Source of the DNA: JACVRW01 sp963734025
GTDB taxonomy: Bacteria > Actinomycetota > Thermoleophilia > Solirubrobacterales > Thermoleophilaceae
Assembly (NCBI GenBank): GCA_963734025.1
Contig: CAVTFR010000005.1
Location: 62,001-126,000, forward strand
Length of the DNA: 64,000 bases
Reading direction: 5' to 3'
The position numbers and the translations under genes are program-made. Under the pieces are notes generated by a model. That model saw only the letters and a list, made by a program, of their open reading frames with translations. It was not told the origin of the DNA and ran no database searches. Position 1 is the stretch's first letter; every line of letters begins with the position of its first letter. Shown piece after piece: positions 53,198 to 61,731 of this stretch.

Positions 53198-53943
53198 TCG
53201 ACCAGCGCTCCGGCGCTGACGTTCACGGTGGCCGCCGTCATGATCCGGCCGCGGTCCGAGGCGGCGAAGGCGGCGGCGTTGCCTATGTCCTCGTAGCTGG
53301 CGGCCCGGCCGAGCATCGTCTCGCTGACGATCCCCTCGACGATCGCGTCGCGTCCCTCGTAGTCCGACAGCGTGTCGGGCACGCCCCCGGTCCGCAGCGT
53401 CACGGCGCGGATGCCGTCCCTGCCGAGTTCCGCGGCGAGCTGGCGCCGCATCGACTCGAGCGCCTCGAAGGCCACCTGGGTGCCGCCGATGTAGTAGTCG
53501 CGCATCGGGTCGCCGTGGCCGCCGAAGAACAGGATCACCCCGTCGCCCTGCTCCCTCATGTGGCGCGCGGCGGCGGCGGTCGTCAGGAAGTTGCTGCGCA
53601 CGGCCTGCTCGACCGGCTGGAAGTACTCCTCGACGTCCATCTCGACCATAGGCGTGCCGTGCTTCGTCGGGTGCGCGATCAGGTTGAACGAGATGTGGAG
53701 ACCGCCCTGGGCGGCGACCGCGTCCGCGTGCCCGTCGACGGCCCGCTTGTCGAGCGCGTCGAACTCCGCCACATCGGCCATGCCGCCGGCCGAGCGGATC
53801 TCCTGCGCCAGCCGGTCGAGCTTCTCGCGGGTGCGACCTGTGAGGAAGACGCTCGCTCCCTCGGCCGCGAAGGCGCGCGCCATGGCGCCGCCGATCCCTC
53901 CGCCGGCCCCGTAGATGACCGCGTTCTTGTCCTGCAGCAGCAT
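53194..53943 (-). CDS. SDR family oxidoreductase
   Basis: 249-residue short-chain dehydrogenase. The nucleotide motif is VIYGAGGGIGGAMARAFA at about residues 8-25; it departs from the usual T-G-x-x-x-G-I-G spacing only slightly. The N-S-Y-K tetrad is atypical: the region ILFFGGHGDPMRDYYIGGTQVAFEAL has Tyr-x-x-x instead of Tyr-x-x-x-Lys, so the active-site Lys may be replaced (QVAF). That suggests an altered or lost catalytic role. C-terminus ends VNVSAGALVD. Ends convergently with the GntR gene. Confidence 0.82.
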   Translation of the reverse strand: MLLQDKNAVIYGAGGGIGGAMARAFAAEGASVFLTGRTREKLDRLAQEIRSAGGMADVAEFDALDKRAVDGHADAVAAQGGLHISFNLIAHPTKHGTPMVEMDVEEYFQPVEQAVRSNFLTTAAAARHMREQGDGVILFFGGHGDPMRDYYIGGTQVAFEALESMRRQLAAELGRDGIRAVTLRTGGVPDTLSDYEGRDAIVEGIVSETMLGRAASYEDIGNAAAFAASDRGRIMTAATVNVSAGALVD

Positions 53944-54001
53944 TGTCGGTCCTCCCGCTGTCTGGTTGTCTCGATCATCAGACCGCCCGGGGGCGCCTGG
54001 C

Positions 54002-54637
54002 TCATCGCCGCCACCGGAGCGCCTCCGCGACCACGCGCAGGTCGGCCGCGAGCGCCTCGCGCTGCGCCTCGCGATCCTCCGGCGGCCCACGCAGGATCGC
54101 CGACGGATGGATGGTCGCCGCGACGATGTCCGCGAGGCCGGAGTCGAGCAGCTCGCCGCGGTGCCTCGTCAGGCGAAACGCGCTGCCGAGCAGGGCCTTC
54201 GAAGCCGTGGCGCCGAGCAGCACGAGCGCCGTCGGGCGCACGACCGCCAACTCCTCCTCAAACCATGGGCGGCAGGCCTCCGCCTCGAAGCGCTTCGGAG
54301 TCTGGTGGATGCGACGGCCCCCGCGCTCCTCGAACTTGAAGTGCTTGACGATGTTCGTGAGATACGCCTCGCTGCGTTCTATGCCCGCTGCCACGAGCGC
54401 GCGGTCGAGCTCCCGGCTGGCAGGGCCGACGAACGGCCGGCCTGCGCGGTCCTCCTTGTCGCCCGGCTGCTCGCCGACGAGCATGAGGCGCGAGCGCTTC
54501 CGACCCTCGCCGAAGACGGTCTGCGTGGCGTTCCGCCAGAGGTGGCAGCCGCGACAGCCGGCGGCCGCCTCGCGCAGCGCCTTCAGCGACCTGCGCGGGG
54601 GCAGGAACGGCGTCGCATCGTTCGCCTCCTCCACCAC
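54002..54637 (-). CDS. udgX: UdgX-type uracil-DNA glycosylase
   Basis: 211-residue family-4-like uracil-DNA glycosylase of the UdgX group, which excises uracil and covalently attaches to DNA through a His. The hallmark loop GGRRIHQTPKRFEAE has His111. Motif A is GEQPGDKED at residues 55-63, and an iron-sulfur pattern is given by CRGCHLW (Cys28, Cys31) and ACRPW (Cys122). Present in several actinobacteria. Divergent from the exonuclease gene, consistent with shared DNA repair context. Confidence 0.92.
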   Translation of the reverse strand: MVEEANDATPFLPPRRSLKALREAAAGCRGCHLWRNATQTVFGEGRKRSRLMLVGEQPGDKEDRAGRPFVGPASRELDRALVAAGIERSEAYLTNIVKHFKFEERGGRRIHQTPKRFEAEACRPWFEEELAVVRPTALVLLGATASKALLGSAFRLTRHRGELLDSGLADIVAATIHPSAILRGPPEDREAQREALAADLRVVAEALRWRR

Positions 54638-54668
54638 TCCCTTCGGCTACCCGGCTAGCCTGCGCGCC

Positions 54669-55526
54669 ATGCCCGGACCACTGCTCGTCGTCGACGCCCC
54701 CTCGATGCTCTTCCGCGCCTTCTACGCGCTGCCCGACTCGATCAAGGGCAAGGACGGCCGGCCCGTGAACGCACTGCTCGGCACGGCCAACCTGATTCTG
54801 CGCGAGGTCGAGGAGCACTCGCCACGCGCCGTCGTCCTCTGCTTCGGCCCCGACGCGGCCGACTACCGGCTCGAGCTCTTCGACGGCTACCACGCCGAGC
54901 GGCCCGAGGTGCCCGACACGCTGGCGCCCCAGTTCGCCGACTCGCCGGACTTCTTCGGGGCCTTCGGCTGGACCGTAGCCGTCAGCGACAACCTCGAGGC
55001 GGACGACCTGCTCGGCTCGTACGCGAGCCGCGAGGCCGACGCGGGCGGCACGGTCCTCGTCATGACCGGCGACCGCGACATGTTCCAGTGCGCCACCGAC
55101 CGCGTGACGATCCTCTACGTGCGCACGGGCGGCCGCGGGGCCGAGCCGATCGATCCGGATGAGGTCCGGAGGCGCTACGGCGTGGCTCCCGAGCTCGTCC
55201 CGGATTTCATCGCCCTGCGCGGGGACCCCTCGGACGGCATCCCCGGCGCCAAGGGGATCGGCGAGAAGGGAGCGGCGGACCTGCTGAAGCGCCACGGATC
55301 GCTCGAGGCCGCGCTGGAGGGGGCGTTGCGGGAGACGAAGCCGCGCGTGCGCACCGCCCTGACCTCCCAGCGCGATGAGCTGCTGCGCTTCAAGGAGATC
55401 GCGACGCTGCGCGACGTGGACGTGGAGCTGCCCGAGGACCGCGAGCTGGACCGACCGGGAGCGGCGGCGGCGGCACGGGAGCGCGGGATGGATCGGCTGG
55501 CGGCGCGGCTCGAGCCGGAGGAGTGA
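54669..55526 (+). CDS. 5'-3' exonuclease (PolA N-terminal domain-like, ExoIX type)
   Basis: 285-residue stand-alone FEN-like nuclease. N-terminal DAPSMLFRAFYALPDSI, then the acidic metal-binding positions in VLCFGPDAADYRLELF, the block SDNLEADDLLGSYASREADA, TGDRDMFQCATDRVTI, and helix-hairpin-helix DPSDGIPGAKGIGEKGAADL. It likely removes flaps or RNA primers. The ATG at 54669 is chosen because upstream sequence belongs to the opposing udgX frame. No polymerase domain follows. Confidence 0.92.
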   Translation: MPGPLLVVDAPSMLFRAFYALPDSIKGKDGRPVNALLGTANLILREVEEHSPRAVVLCFGPDAADYRLELFDGYHAERPEVPDTLAPQFADSPDFFGAFGWTVAVSDNLEADDLLGSYASREADAGGTVLVMTGDRDMFQCATDRVTILYVRTGGRGAEPIDPDEVRRRYGVAPELVPDFIALRGDPSDGIPGAKGIGEKGAADLLKRHGSLEAALEGALRETKPRVRTALTSQRDELLRFKEIATLRDVDVELPEDRELDRPGAAAAARERGMDRLAARLEPEE

Positions 55527-55623
55527 GCGCGCGGCGGAAACCGGCGAGCTGCGATTCCCGCTCAGTCATCGACAAGAGACGGCGGCGGCCCCAGAGCGCT
55601 CCGCCGCTCTGCGACGGGGCCCT

Positions 55624-57318
55624 TTATGCGGTGGCTTCTGTCCGAGCTTCGGCTGCCACCGCTCCAGCATCCCTGAGGAATTGATGCACGAAGGCGATGG
55701 CCATGCTGCCCTCTCCGACCGCCGCGGCGACCCGCTTCACCGGACTGAAGCGCACGTCGCCACAGGCGAATATGCCCGGGACGCTCGTCTCCAGGAGGTA
55801 CGGGTCGCGCTCGAGCCCCCAGCGGCCCGCGGCGCGCATGTCGGAGCCTGTGAGCACGTAACCGTGGTGGTCGAGCGCGATCTCGGGCGGAAGCCATGCG
55901 GTCTCGGCATCCGCGCCAATGAAGATGAACAGCCCGCCTGAGTCGAGACGGGTCGTGGCGCCCGTCGCGGAGTCGCGCAGGTCGATCGCCTCGAGCGAGT
56001 CCTCGCCGTGGACGGCCACCACCCCGGCCCCGAAGACGACGTCGATGTTCGAGTGGGTCGCGAGCTGGTCGATGAGGTAGCGCGACATGCTCTTCTCGAG
56101 CCGGTCGCTGCGGCTGATGATCGTCACGCTGCGCGCGTGGGTCGAGAAGAACAGCGCCGCCTGGCCTGCCGAGTTGCCGGCACCGATGATGTGAACGTCG
56201 AGGCCATGGGTGTTGGACGCCTCGCTGCGCGCCGCGCCGTAGGAGATGCCCTTGCCGGCGAGGCGGTCGAAGCCGTCGATCGACAGGCGCCTCCACGCGA
56301 CTCCGCAGGCGAGCACAATGGTTCGCGCCCGTAGGACGTCCCCACCGTCCAGATGCAGCTGACGGGTCGCGGCGTCTATTCGTGAGATCGACCGCGTTAC
56401 GAGGATCTCCGCGCCGAGCCGGCGCCCCTGCTGCAGGGCGCGGCTCGCGAGCTCGTCCCCCGACACCCCCCGGGGGAAGCCCAGATAGTTCTCGATCCGC
56501 GCCGACGTGCCCGCCTGGCCACCGGGCGCCTCGCGCTCGACGACGACGGTCCGCAGGCCCTCGGATGCTCCATACACCGCCGCGGCGAGACCTGCGGGGC
56601 CGGCGCCGACGATCACCGTGTCGTACTCGGCGGCGTCGGGCTCCGTGCCCAGGCCGAGCAGCTCGGCCACCCTGCGCAGCGGCGGCCGTACGACGGTCTT
56701 CCCGTCCACCACCCGGATCACCGGCCAGTCAGCCTCCGGCGGCAGGGCGCCGCCCCACTGGTCCTCCGCGTCCCCCGTGTCGGGCGTTAGCCACTCGAAG
56801 GTGATCTGGTTGCGGTCGAGGAAGCGCCGCAGCTCCGCGCAGGACGCATCCCAGCGGTGCCCGACCACGATCGCGCGTGGTGGCGGCGGCTCTGCCGCGA
56901 TCCCCTGCAACCCGCGCGATCCGCCCATGCGGTGCGCCGCGAGCGCGCCCACTTCGGTTGCAAGCTCGGGCACAACGGCCGCCACGGCGTGGTAGTCGTG
57001 CGGCTCGATGCGCATGACGCGTGACGGCTCGGCTGCGCGAAAGCCCACCGGGAACACCGTGCCAAGGACAATCGGCACCTCCCCGAAGACGTCGCCCGGC
57101 TGACGCTCGCCGAGGACGCGCTCGATCCCGTCGATGAGCCTCACCGGCTCGATGCGACCCTCGAGCACAGCGAAGAGCGCGCGCTCATCGCCCTCGTGAG
57201 CCGCATACTCGCCCGCGACCAGGGTCACGTCAGCGGCAACCCGCGAGAGCCGTTCACGCTGGGCCTCGTCGAGACCCGCGAACAGCGTGACGCCGCCGAT
57301 TTCCTCGGGCGTCACCAC
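55624..57318 (-). CDS. Cyclic-nucleotide-binding, glutaredoxin-like and thioredoxin-reductase-like fusion protein
   Basis: 564 residues in three parts. Residues 1-130 read as a cNMP-binding domain (VFGEVPIVLGTVFPVGFRA). Residues 148-225 look like a glutaredoxin fold with one Cys at position 160 (DASCAELRRFL). Residues 230-560 are a FAD/NAD(P)H thioredoxin reductase fold with VIVGAGPAGLAAAVYG and HIIGAGNSAGQAA. The redox CATC of classical TrxR is replaced by GAAR (361-364), so thiol exchange may occur at the glutaredoxin part or not at all. Starts GTG 57318. The final 15 residues are Ala/Glu rich. Confidence 0.88.
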   Translation of the reverse strand: MVTPEEIGGVTLFAGLDEAQRERLSRVAADVTLVAGEYAAHEGDERALFAVLEGRIEPVRLIDGIERVLGERQPGDVFGEVPIVLGTVFPVGFRAAEPSRVMRIEPHDYHAVAAVVPELATEVGALAAHRMGGSRGLQGIAAEPPPPRAIVVGHRWDASCAELRRFLDRNQITFEWLTPDTGDAEDQWGGALPPEADWPVIRVVDGKTVVRPPLRRVAELLGLGTEPDAAEYDTVIVGAGPAGLAAAVYGASEGLRTVVVEREAPGGQAGTSARIENYLGFPRGVSGDELASRALQQGRRLGAEILVTRSISRIDAATRQLHLDGGDVLRARTIVLACGVAWRRLSIDGFDRLAGKGISYGAARSEASNTHGLDVHIIGAGNSAGQAALFFSTHARSVTIISRSDRLEKSMSRYLIDQLATHSNIDVVFGAGVVAVHGEDSLEAIDLRDSATGATTRLDSGGLFIFIGADAETAWLPPEIALDHHGYVLTGSDMRAAGRWGLERDPYLLETSVPGIFACGDVRFSPVKRVAAAVGEGSMAIAFVHQFLRDAGAVAAEARTEATA

Positions 57319-58030
57319 GTTCGGCCCCCGCGCGAGTCTCTCCTCATCGCCACCTAACCATCGAGTCCTTGTCGTCGGCGCCCGCGAGTCTCGGCTCGGC
57401 GCCGCGTGCCGCAGGCAACGCTACCGGCTTCACGCGTCGTCGCCGCCGGGGCGTGCCGAGAACGCATCAGCTCCCCTTTCGGAGAGCTGACGCAAACTCG
57501 ACAGAAAGTGTCCTGGTCGTTTAGTGGAGGCGGCCGGCACTGCCCCGGCGTCCGCGGAACACACTCCCGATGCTTGCTACGAGCGTTCCCGTCGGAGTCG
57601 AATCTCGGCAACCGGTTCGGTCAATCCGCGGGGCACGTCCCCGGCGCCACACCCTCTGAGATGTCCCCGTGCGACTGAGGGTCAGGCCGCTTGGGTAAGC
57701 CCGCTGTCTGAAGCCGCGTGCCCGGACCGCGGGCTGTCCGGCGCGACTCCCTCACCTACTTAAGAGGCGAGGGCGAACTCGTGATCGGAGTCCGCAGTTA
57801 TTGGTTTCCGGGATTTTTTTACGAGGCCAACCCGGGTCCTCGACTCGCCACACCGGAAACGTCAGCCCCACGTCGAAGCTGGTTCGCCCCCTTGTTGCCT
57901 TCACAAGTCTAGCGGCGGCGGACCGGTCCCGCCCGTGTCCGGAAGCGCCCTTAGGGATCATTCCCAATAGGCGGATCACCCGCCCGGCGGCAGTCTCGAT
58001 GGCACCGAAGGCAAGCCATCGGAGGACACC
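57319..58030. other. 712-base non-coding gap with hairpins and a T7 tract
   Basis: Nothing protein-like with a ribosome site and conserved motif is evident. A hairpin TCAGCTC / GAGCTGA spans 57467-57490. A second imperfect stem, CCCTC-A-CCT with AGG-C-GAGGG, lies near 57750-57775, and a run of seven T occurs near 57813-57819, unusual for this base composition. A tRNA-like T-loop sequence near 57590 does not fold as a tRNA. The gap separates the fusion protein gene from the PspC operon and probably contains its promoter. Confidence 0.55.
57467..57490. promoter_or_regulatory. Hairpin upstream of the cNMP-TrxR fusion gene
   Basis: TCAGCTC at 57467-57473 pairs with GAGCTGA at 57484-57490, with additional CC/GG pairing inside a ten-base apex. 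It is 150-170 bases upstream of the fusion gene start, on the transcribed side. It could be a leader element or a terminator for a small transcript. Confidence 0.35.
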
Positions 58031-59626
58031 ATGGAAGAGCGGAACGACCACACCCACGACGAGAACGAGCCGGAGCGCGGCGACGAGCCGACCGGCGAGG
58101 GCTCGGCGGACGAGACCCGCGCGGACGGAATCGACGAGCCGGCCGGCGAAACGCCGGCCGAGGACGTGCCGACCGACGGCGGGGCGGTCGAGGACGAGCC
58201 GACCGCCGAGGCCCCGACCGACGAGCAACCCACCGAGGACGAGCCGGCTTCGGACCAGCCGGCCGCCGAGCAGCCCACCGAGGACGAGCCGGCTTCGGAC
58301 CAGCCGGCCGCCGAGCAGCCCACGGAGGACGAGGCCGCAAAGGAGGAGCCGGCCGTTGCGCAGGCTGAGGCGGCCACCCGCCCCGAGGACCCGCGCGACC
58401 CTCAGGCGCCCGCGTACGAGCCCCCGACACAACCGCTCGGCGCCGGAGCGGGGCCGGGCGGGACGGGCGGCGGAGGCGGCGCGGGCGGGCCCACGGGGGC
58501 CGGTCCGGCGGGCCCCCCACCCCCTCGGCGCCTGACCCGCACGAGCGACAACCGAGTGCTCGGCGGCGTCTGCGCGGGCCTCGGCCGCTACTTCAACACC
58601 GACCCGGTCTTCTTCCGGATCGGCGCGCTCGTGCTGACGCTGGTCGGCGGGGCGGGCGTCCTGCTCTACCTGGCCGCGCTGCTCCTGATCCCGAAGGACG
58701 ACTCGGTCGCCGCGACGGCCGTCGACGGAAGCTCCGTCGACGGCCGTAATCGCGGCCTCGTGATCGCGGGCGTCGTGCTGTTGCTGCTCGTCGCCTGGCC
58801 CTTTCTTCTTGGTGTTGGGTTCGTCGCCTGGGGGGTCCTCATCCCACTCGCCGTTCTGGTCGCGATCGGTGTCCTTGTCTGGTGGCTCGTCTCCGGCGAA
58901 GGACCCAGTGGAGACGCGAAAGACGTCGCCCGGCGCGCCGCCCTCGGAATCGGGCTCCTCCTCCTCTGCGGCCTCGTCGCCTTCGGCGGCGCCTGGGCGG
59001 CAGCAGCTGGAGGGGAGGCGATCGTCGCCGCACTGGTGATCGCCGCAGGTGTGGCCATCGTCGCGGGCGCCTTCCTCAAGCCCGTCCGCTGGCTGATCCT
59101 GCCGGCGCTCGCGCTGGCGCTGTCGGCCGGCGCCGTGTCTGCCGCCGGGATCGATCTCGACGGTGGCGTAGGCGACCGCGAGTATCGGCCTGCCTCCACG
59201 GTCGACCTGCGCGAGCGCTACGAGCTCGGCCTCGGCCAGCTGACGGTCGACCTGCGCAACACCGAGCTGCCGCCGGGAGACACTCCGCTCGAGCTCGACC
59301 TCGGCGTCGGCTCGGCGCGCTTGATCGTGCCTGACGACGTCTGCGTGGCCACGACCGCCGACATCGGAGTGGGCTACGCCGGCGTCTTCGACACCGACAA
59401 CGAGGGCATCGACGTCGACTACAACGAGTTCCGCACGCCCCCCGAAGGAACGAGCCGCCTGGTGGTGGACGCGGAGATCGGCGTCGGCGAGCTATTGATC
59501 GGTCGCTCGACGAGCGCGCTGGCGCAGGAGGCCGGTTTCGGCGGTGACTTCGACGAGTGGGAAAGCAACCCCGACCGCGGCACCAATGCCGCCTGCGCGA
59601 GGGCCGGTGCGCTCGAGCGCGGCTGA
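58031..59626 (+). CDS. PspC-domain membrane protein with long acidic disordered N-terminus
   Basis: 531 residues. The first 160 are almost only Glu, Asp, Pro, Ala, Thr and Gln, with a 15-residue unit (EQPTEDEPASDQPAA) duplicated by a 45-base DNA repeat. A PspC domain follows (RRLTRTSDNRVLGGVCAGLGR and YFNTDPVFFRIGALVL), then about five more spans, and a soluble C-terminal LiaF-like domain (about 380-531, TVDLRERYELGLGQLTVDL). LiaF-type proteins control Lia-like kinases, so a regulatory role on the kinase encoded two genes downstream is plausible. The ATG at 58031 is in-frame with the acidic start. Confidence 0.85.
   Translation: MEERNDHTHDENEPERGDEPTGEGSADETRADGIDEPAGETPAEDVPTDGGAVEDEPTAEAPTDEQPTEDEPASDQPAAEQPTEDEPASDQPAAEQPTEDEAAKEEPAVAQAEAATRPEDPRDPQAPAYEPPTQPLGAGAGPGGTGGGGGAGGPTGAGPAGPPPPRRLTRTSDNRVLGGVCAGLGRYFNTDPVFFRIGALVLTLVGGAGVLLYLAALLLIPKDDSVAATAVDGSSVDGRNRGLVIAGVVLLLLVAWPFLLGVGFVAWGVLIPLAVLVAIGVLVWWLVSGEGPSGDAKDVARRAALGIGLLLLCGLVAFGGAWAAAAGGEAIVAALVIAAGVAIVAGAFLKPVRWLILPALALALSAGAVSAAGIDLDGGVGDREYRPASTVDLRERYELGLGQLTVDLRNTELPPGDTPLELDLGVGSARLIVPDDVCVATTADIGVGYAGVFDTDNEGIDVDYNEFRTPPEGTSRLVVDAEIGVGELLIGRSTSALAQEAGFGGDFDEWESNPDRGTNAACARAGALERG
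58229..58330 (+). repeat. 45-base in-frame tandem repeat in PspC protein gene
   Basis: CCCACCGAGGACGAGCC begins at 58229 and recurs at 58274, with a partial third unit CCCACGGAGGACGAGG at 58319. Two full 45-base units encode a 15-residue acidic segment twice. Unit number may vary between strains without changing frame. Confidence 0.85.
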
Positions 59627-59795
59627 CACCGACGTCCCTTCCCTGGTCGCGGGCATCGCGGTGCTCGCGCTGGGGGTCGTCCTGCTCCTTGACGCGACGG
59701 GCGCCCTGGCGCTCAGCTTCGCAGTCTTCGCCCCTGCCGCTTGCGCCGCGGCGGGGGCGATCCTGCTCGCGCGGGGGTTGAGCCGCGACCGATGA
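59607..59795 (+). CDS. Small membrane protein (62 aa) in the PspC operon
   Basis: GTG 59607 with a GAGGG ribosome site about five bases upstream. Two hydrophobic segments (SLVAGIAVLALGVVLLLDA and LALSFAVFAPAACAAAGAIL) separated by a short polar turn make a compact two-span hairpin, with a basic tail. It overlaps the PspC protein gene by 20 bases and the histidine kinase start by four (ATGA at 59792). A longer start at 59544 is possible but would be read inside the upstream gene. Confidence 0.65.
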   Translation: MRSSAADTDVPSLVAGIAVLALGVVLLLDATGALALSFAVFAPAACAAAGAILLARGLSRDR

Positions 59796-61093
59796 GCACC
59801 GCCGCGCCCAAGGTGCTGCGCCGTGACCGCGAGGGCGGCTGGCTCGGCGGCGTCTGTGCGGGGGTCTCGCGCCGCTACGGCGTCGATCTGTGGCTGGTCC
59901 GGTTCGCCTTCGTGGCCGCGACGGCGGCGGGCGGGATCGGAATCCTCATCTACGCGCTCGCCTGGCTCCTGATCCCGGCGGGCGATGCGCCCGCGGCCGC
60001 CCCGAAGCGGGCGCCGAGCGGGCGGGCGGCGGTCGAGGTCGCGCTGGGCACCGGGCTCCTGCTGGTGAGCGCTCTGCTGACGTTCCGGGCGCTCGGGATC
60101 TGGTTCTCGGACGCGATCGTCTGGCCGCTCATTCTGATCGCAAGCGGAGGGGCGCTGATCTGGCGCCAGTCGCTCGGCTCCCGCGATGCGGAGCGGCCCA
60201 CCGCCCCCGCGAAGCCTCCGCCGCGGCCCGCGCCGACCGCCCCGGTGCGGACCGTCCCGCGCGACGGCGGCATCGGCGACCGTCTCGCCGGCGCACTCGA
60301 GGAGCTGCGACACGAGGAGGGCCGGCGCGCCGCGCTGGCCGTGTCGCGCACCGGAATCGGCATCGCGCTGGTCATCGCGGCCGGCGTCGTCTTCCTCCAG
60401 ACCACCGGCGCCCTCAGCGCCGCGCGCGACGTGCTGCTGTCGGTCCTCGTGGCGGTCGTCGTCCTGGGAGTGATCTTCGCGCCCTGGATCGTTCGGCTGG
60501 TCCGCTCGCTCACCAGCGAGCGCGCGGAGCGGATCCGGTCGCAGGAGCGCGCCGAGGTGGCCGCGCACCTGCACGACTCCGTGCTGCAGACGCTCGCGAT
60601 GGTTCAGCGGCGCGCCGGCGACCCCCAGGAGGTGGCCGCGATCGCGCGCCGCCAGGAGCGCGAGTTGCGGGCCTGGCTCGCCGGCCGGCCGGCGCCGGGG
60701 GCGGCGGCGCGGCTCGCGCCCGCCCTCGAGGCCGCCGCCACCGAGGTCGAGGAGCGCTACGGCGTGCCGGTCGAGGTCGTGGTGGTCGGCGACCGCGACC
60801 TCGATCCCGCCGTCGAGGCGATCGTCGCCGCCGCGCGAGAGGCGATGACGAACGCGGCCAAGTTCGGGGGCCGCTCGCCCGTCGACGTCTACGCGGAGAG
60901 CACGGACGGCCGCACCCAGGTGTTCGTGCGCGACCGCGGTCCGGGCTTCGACCCCGAGCGCCTGCCGGCGGACCGCCGCGGGGTCCGCGAATCTATCGTC
61001 GGTCGGATGAAGCGCCACGGCGGACGCGCGTCGATCACGAGCTCGGCCGGCGCCGGCACCGAGGTCGAGCTGCTCCTGGAGGAACGGGGATGA
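59792..61093 (+). CDS. PspC-domain sensor histidine kinase
   Basis: 433-residue membrane histidine kinase. It starts with a PspC domain (RDREGGWLGGVCAGVSRRYG and LVRFAFVAATAAGGIGILIY), then several more spans and a Pro-rich linker (about 150-180), a two-span segment, and the HisKA_3 box ERAEVAAHLHDSVLQTLAM with the phospho-accepting His. The ATP lid contains REAMTNAAKFGG, VRDRGPGFDPERL and GAGTEVELLL, so it is a complete NarL-type kinase. It is coupled by ATGA to the response regulator. Its ligand may be envelope or membrane stress sensed through PspC. Confidence 0.92.
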   Translation: MSTAAPKVLRRDREGGWLGGVCAGVSRRYGVDLWLVRFAFVAATAAGGIGILIYALAWLLIPAGDAPAAAPKRAPSGRAAVEVALGTGLLLVSALLTFRALGIWFSDAIVWPLILIASGGALIWRQSLGSRDAERPTAPAKPPPRPAPTAPVRTVPRDGGIGDRLAGALEELRHEEGRRAALAVSRTGIGIALVIAAGVVFLQTTGALSAARDVLLSVLVAVVVLGVIFAPWIVRLVRSLTSERAERIRSQERAEVAAHLHDSVLQTLAMVQRRAGDPQEVAAIARRQERELRAWLAGRPAPGAAARLAPALEAAATEVEERYGVPVEVVVVGDRDLDPAVEAIVAAAREAMTNAAKFGGRSPVDVYAESTDGRTQVFVRDRGPGFDPERLPADRRGVRESIVGRMKRHGGRASITSSAGAGTEVELLLEERG

Positions 61094-61731
61094 GCGAGCC
61101 GCGCGTCCTGATCGTCGACGACCATCAGCTCTTCCGCGCAGGAGTTCGCGCCGAGCTCGATCCGCTGCTCGAGGTCCTCGGCGAGGCCGGCGGGGTGGCA
61201 GAGGCGGTCGAGGCGATCCGCGTGCTCGAGCCGGAGGTCGTGCTGCTGGACGTGCACATGCCCGACGGCGGCGGCGTCGAGGTGATCCGCCGCACCGCGG
61301 CGGAGATCGAGCGCCCGCCGCGCTTCCTCGCGCTGTCCGTTTCCGACGCTGCAGAGGACGTGATCGCGGTGATCCGCGCCGGCGCGCGCGGGTACGTGAC
61401 GAAGAACATCTCCGGCGAGGAGCTCGCCGACGCGGTCCGGCGCGTTGAGGGTGGCGACGCCGTCTTCTCGCCGCGGCTCGCGGGCTTCGTGCTCGATGCC
61501 TTCGCCGGCCCGGGACCGCAGCCCGAGTCCGAGCTCGACGCGCTCACTCCGCGCGAGCGCGAGGTGCTCCAGCACATCGCGCGCGGCTACATGTACAAGG
61601 AGATCGCGCTGCGGCTCGACATCTCGCCGAAGACCGTCGAGGCGCACGTATCGTCGGTGCTGCGCAAGCTGCAGCTCTCGAGCAGGCACGAGCTGTCGCG
61701 CTGGGCCGCCGAGCGCGGGTTCGGCCTGTGA
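61090..61731 (+). CDS. NarL/LuxR-family response regulator
   Basis: 213-residue response regulator. The receiver has phospho-acceptor Asp54 in VVLLDVHMPDGGGVE, Asp10/Asp11 in IVDDHQLF and Lys near 105 in GYVTKNISGEEL. A LuxR-type HTH follows: LTPREREVLQHIARGYMYKE and RLDISPKTVEAHVSSVLRKL. It is the partner of the PspC-histidine kinase with ATGA overlap. Its own stop overlaps the nagA start (GTGA). Target promoters cannot be read here. Confidence 0.93.
   Translation: MSEPRVLIVDDHQLFRAGVRAELDPLLEVLGEAGGVAEAVEAIRVLEPEVVLLDVHMPDGGGVEVIRRTAAEIERPPRFLALSVSDAAEDVIAVIRAGARGYVTKNISGEELADAVRRVEGGDAVFSPRLAGFVLDAFAGPGPQPESELDALTPREREVLQHIARGYMYKEIALRLDISPKTVEAHVSSVLRKLQLSSRHELSRWAAERGFGL

Noticed and set aside
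57560..57700. tRNA-like or tmRNA-like sequence (minus strand CCCAAGCGGCC and ATTCGACTC)
   Set aside because: The T-arm and anticodon arm do not form the needed stems: the bases flanking the loop do not pair, and no CCA-like end is present. No tmRNA tag reading frame is seen either.
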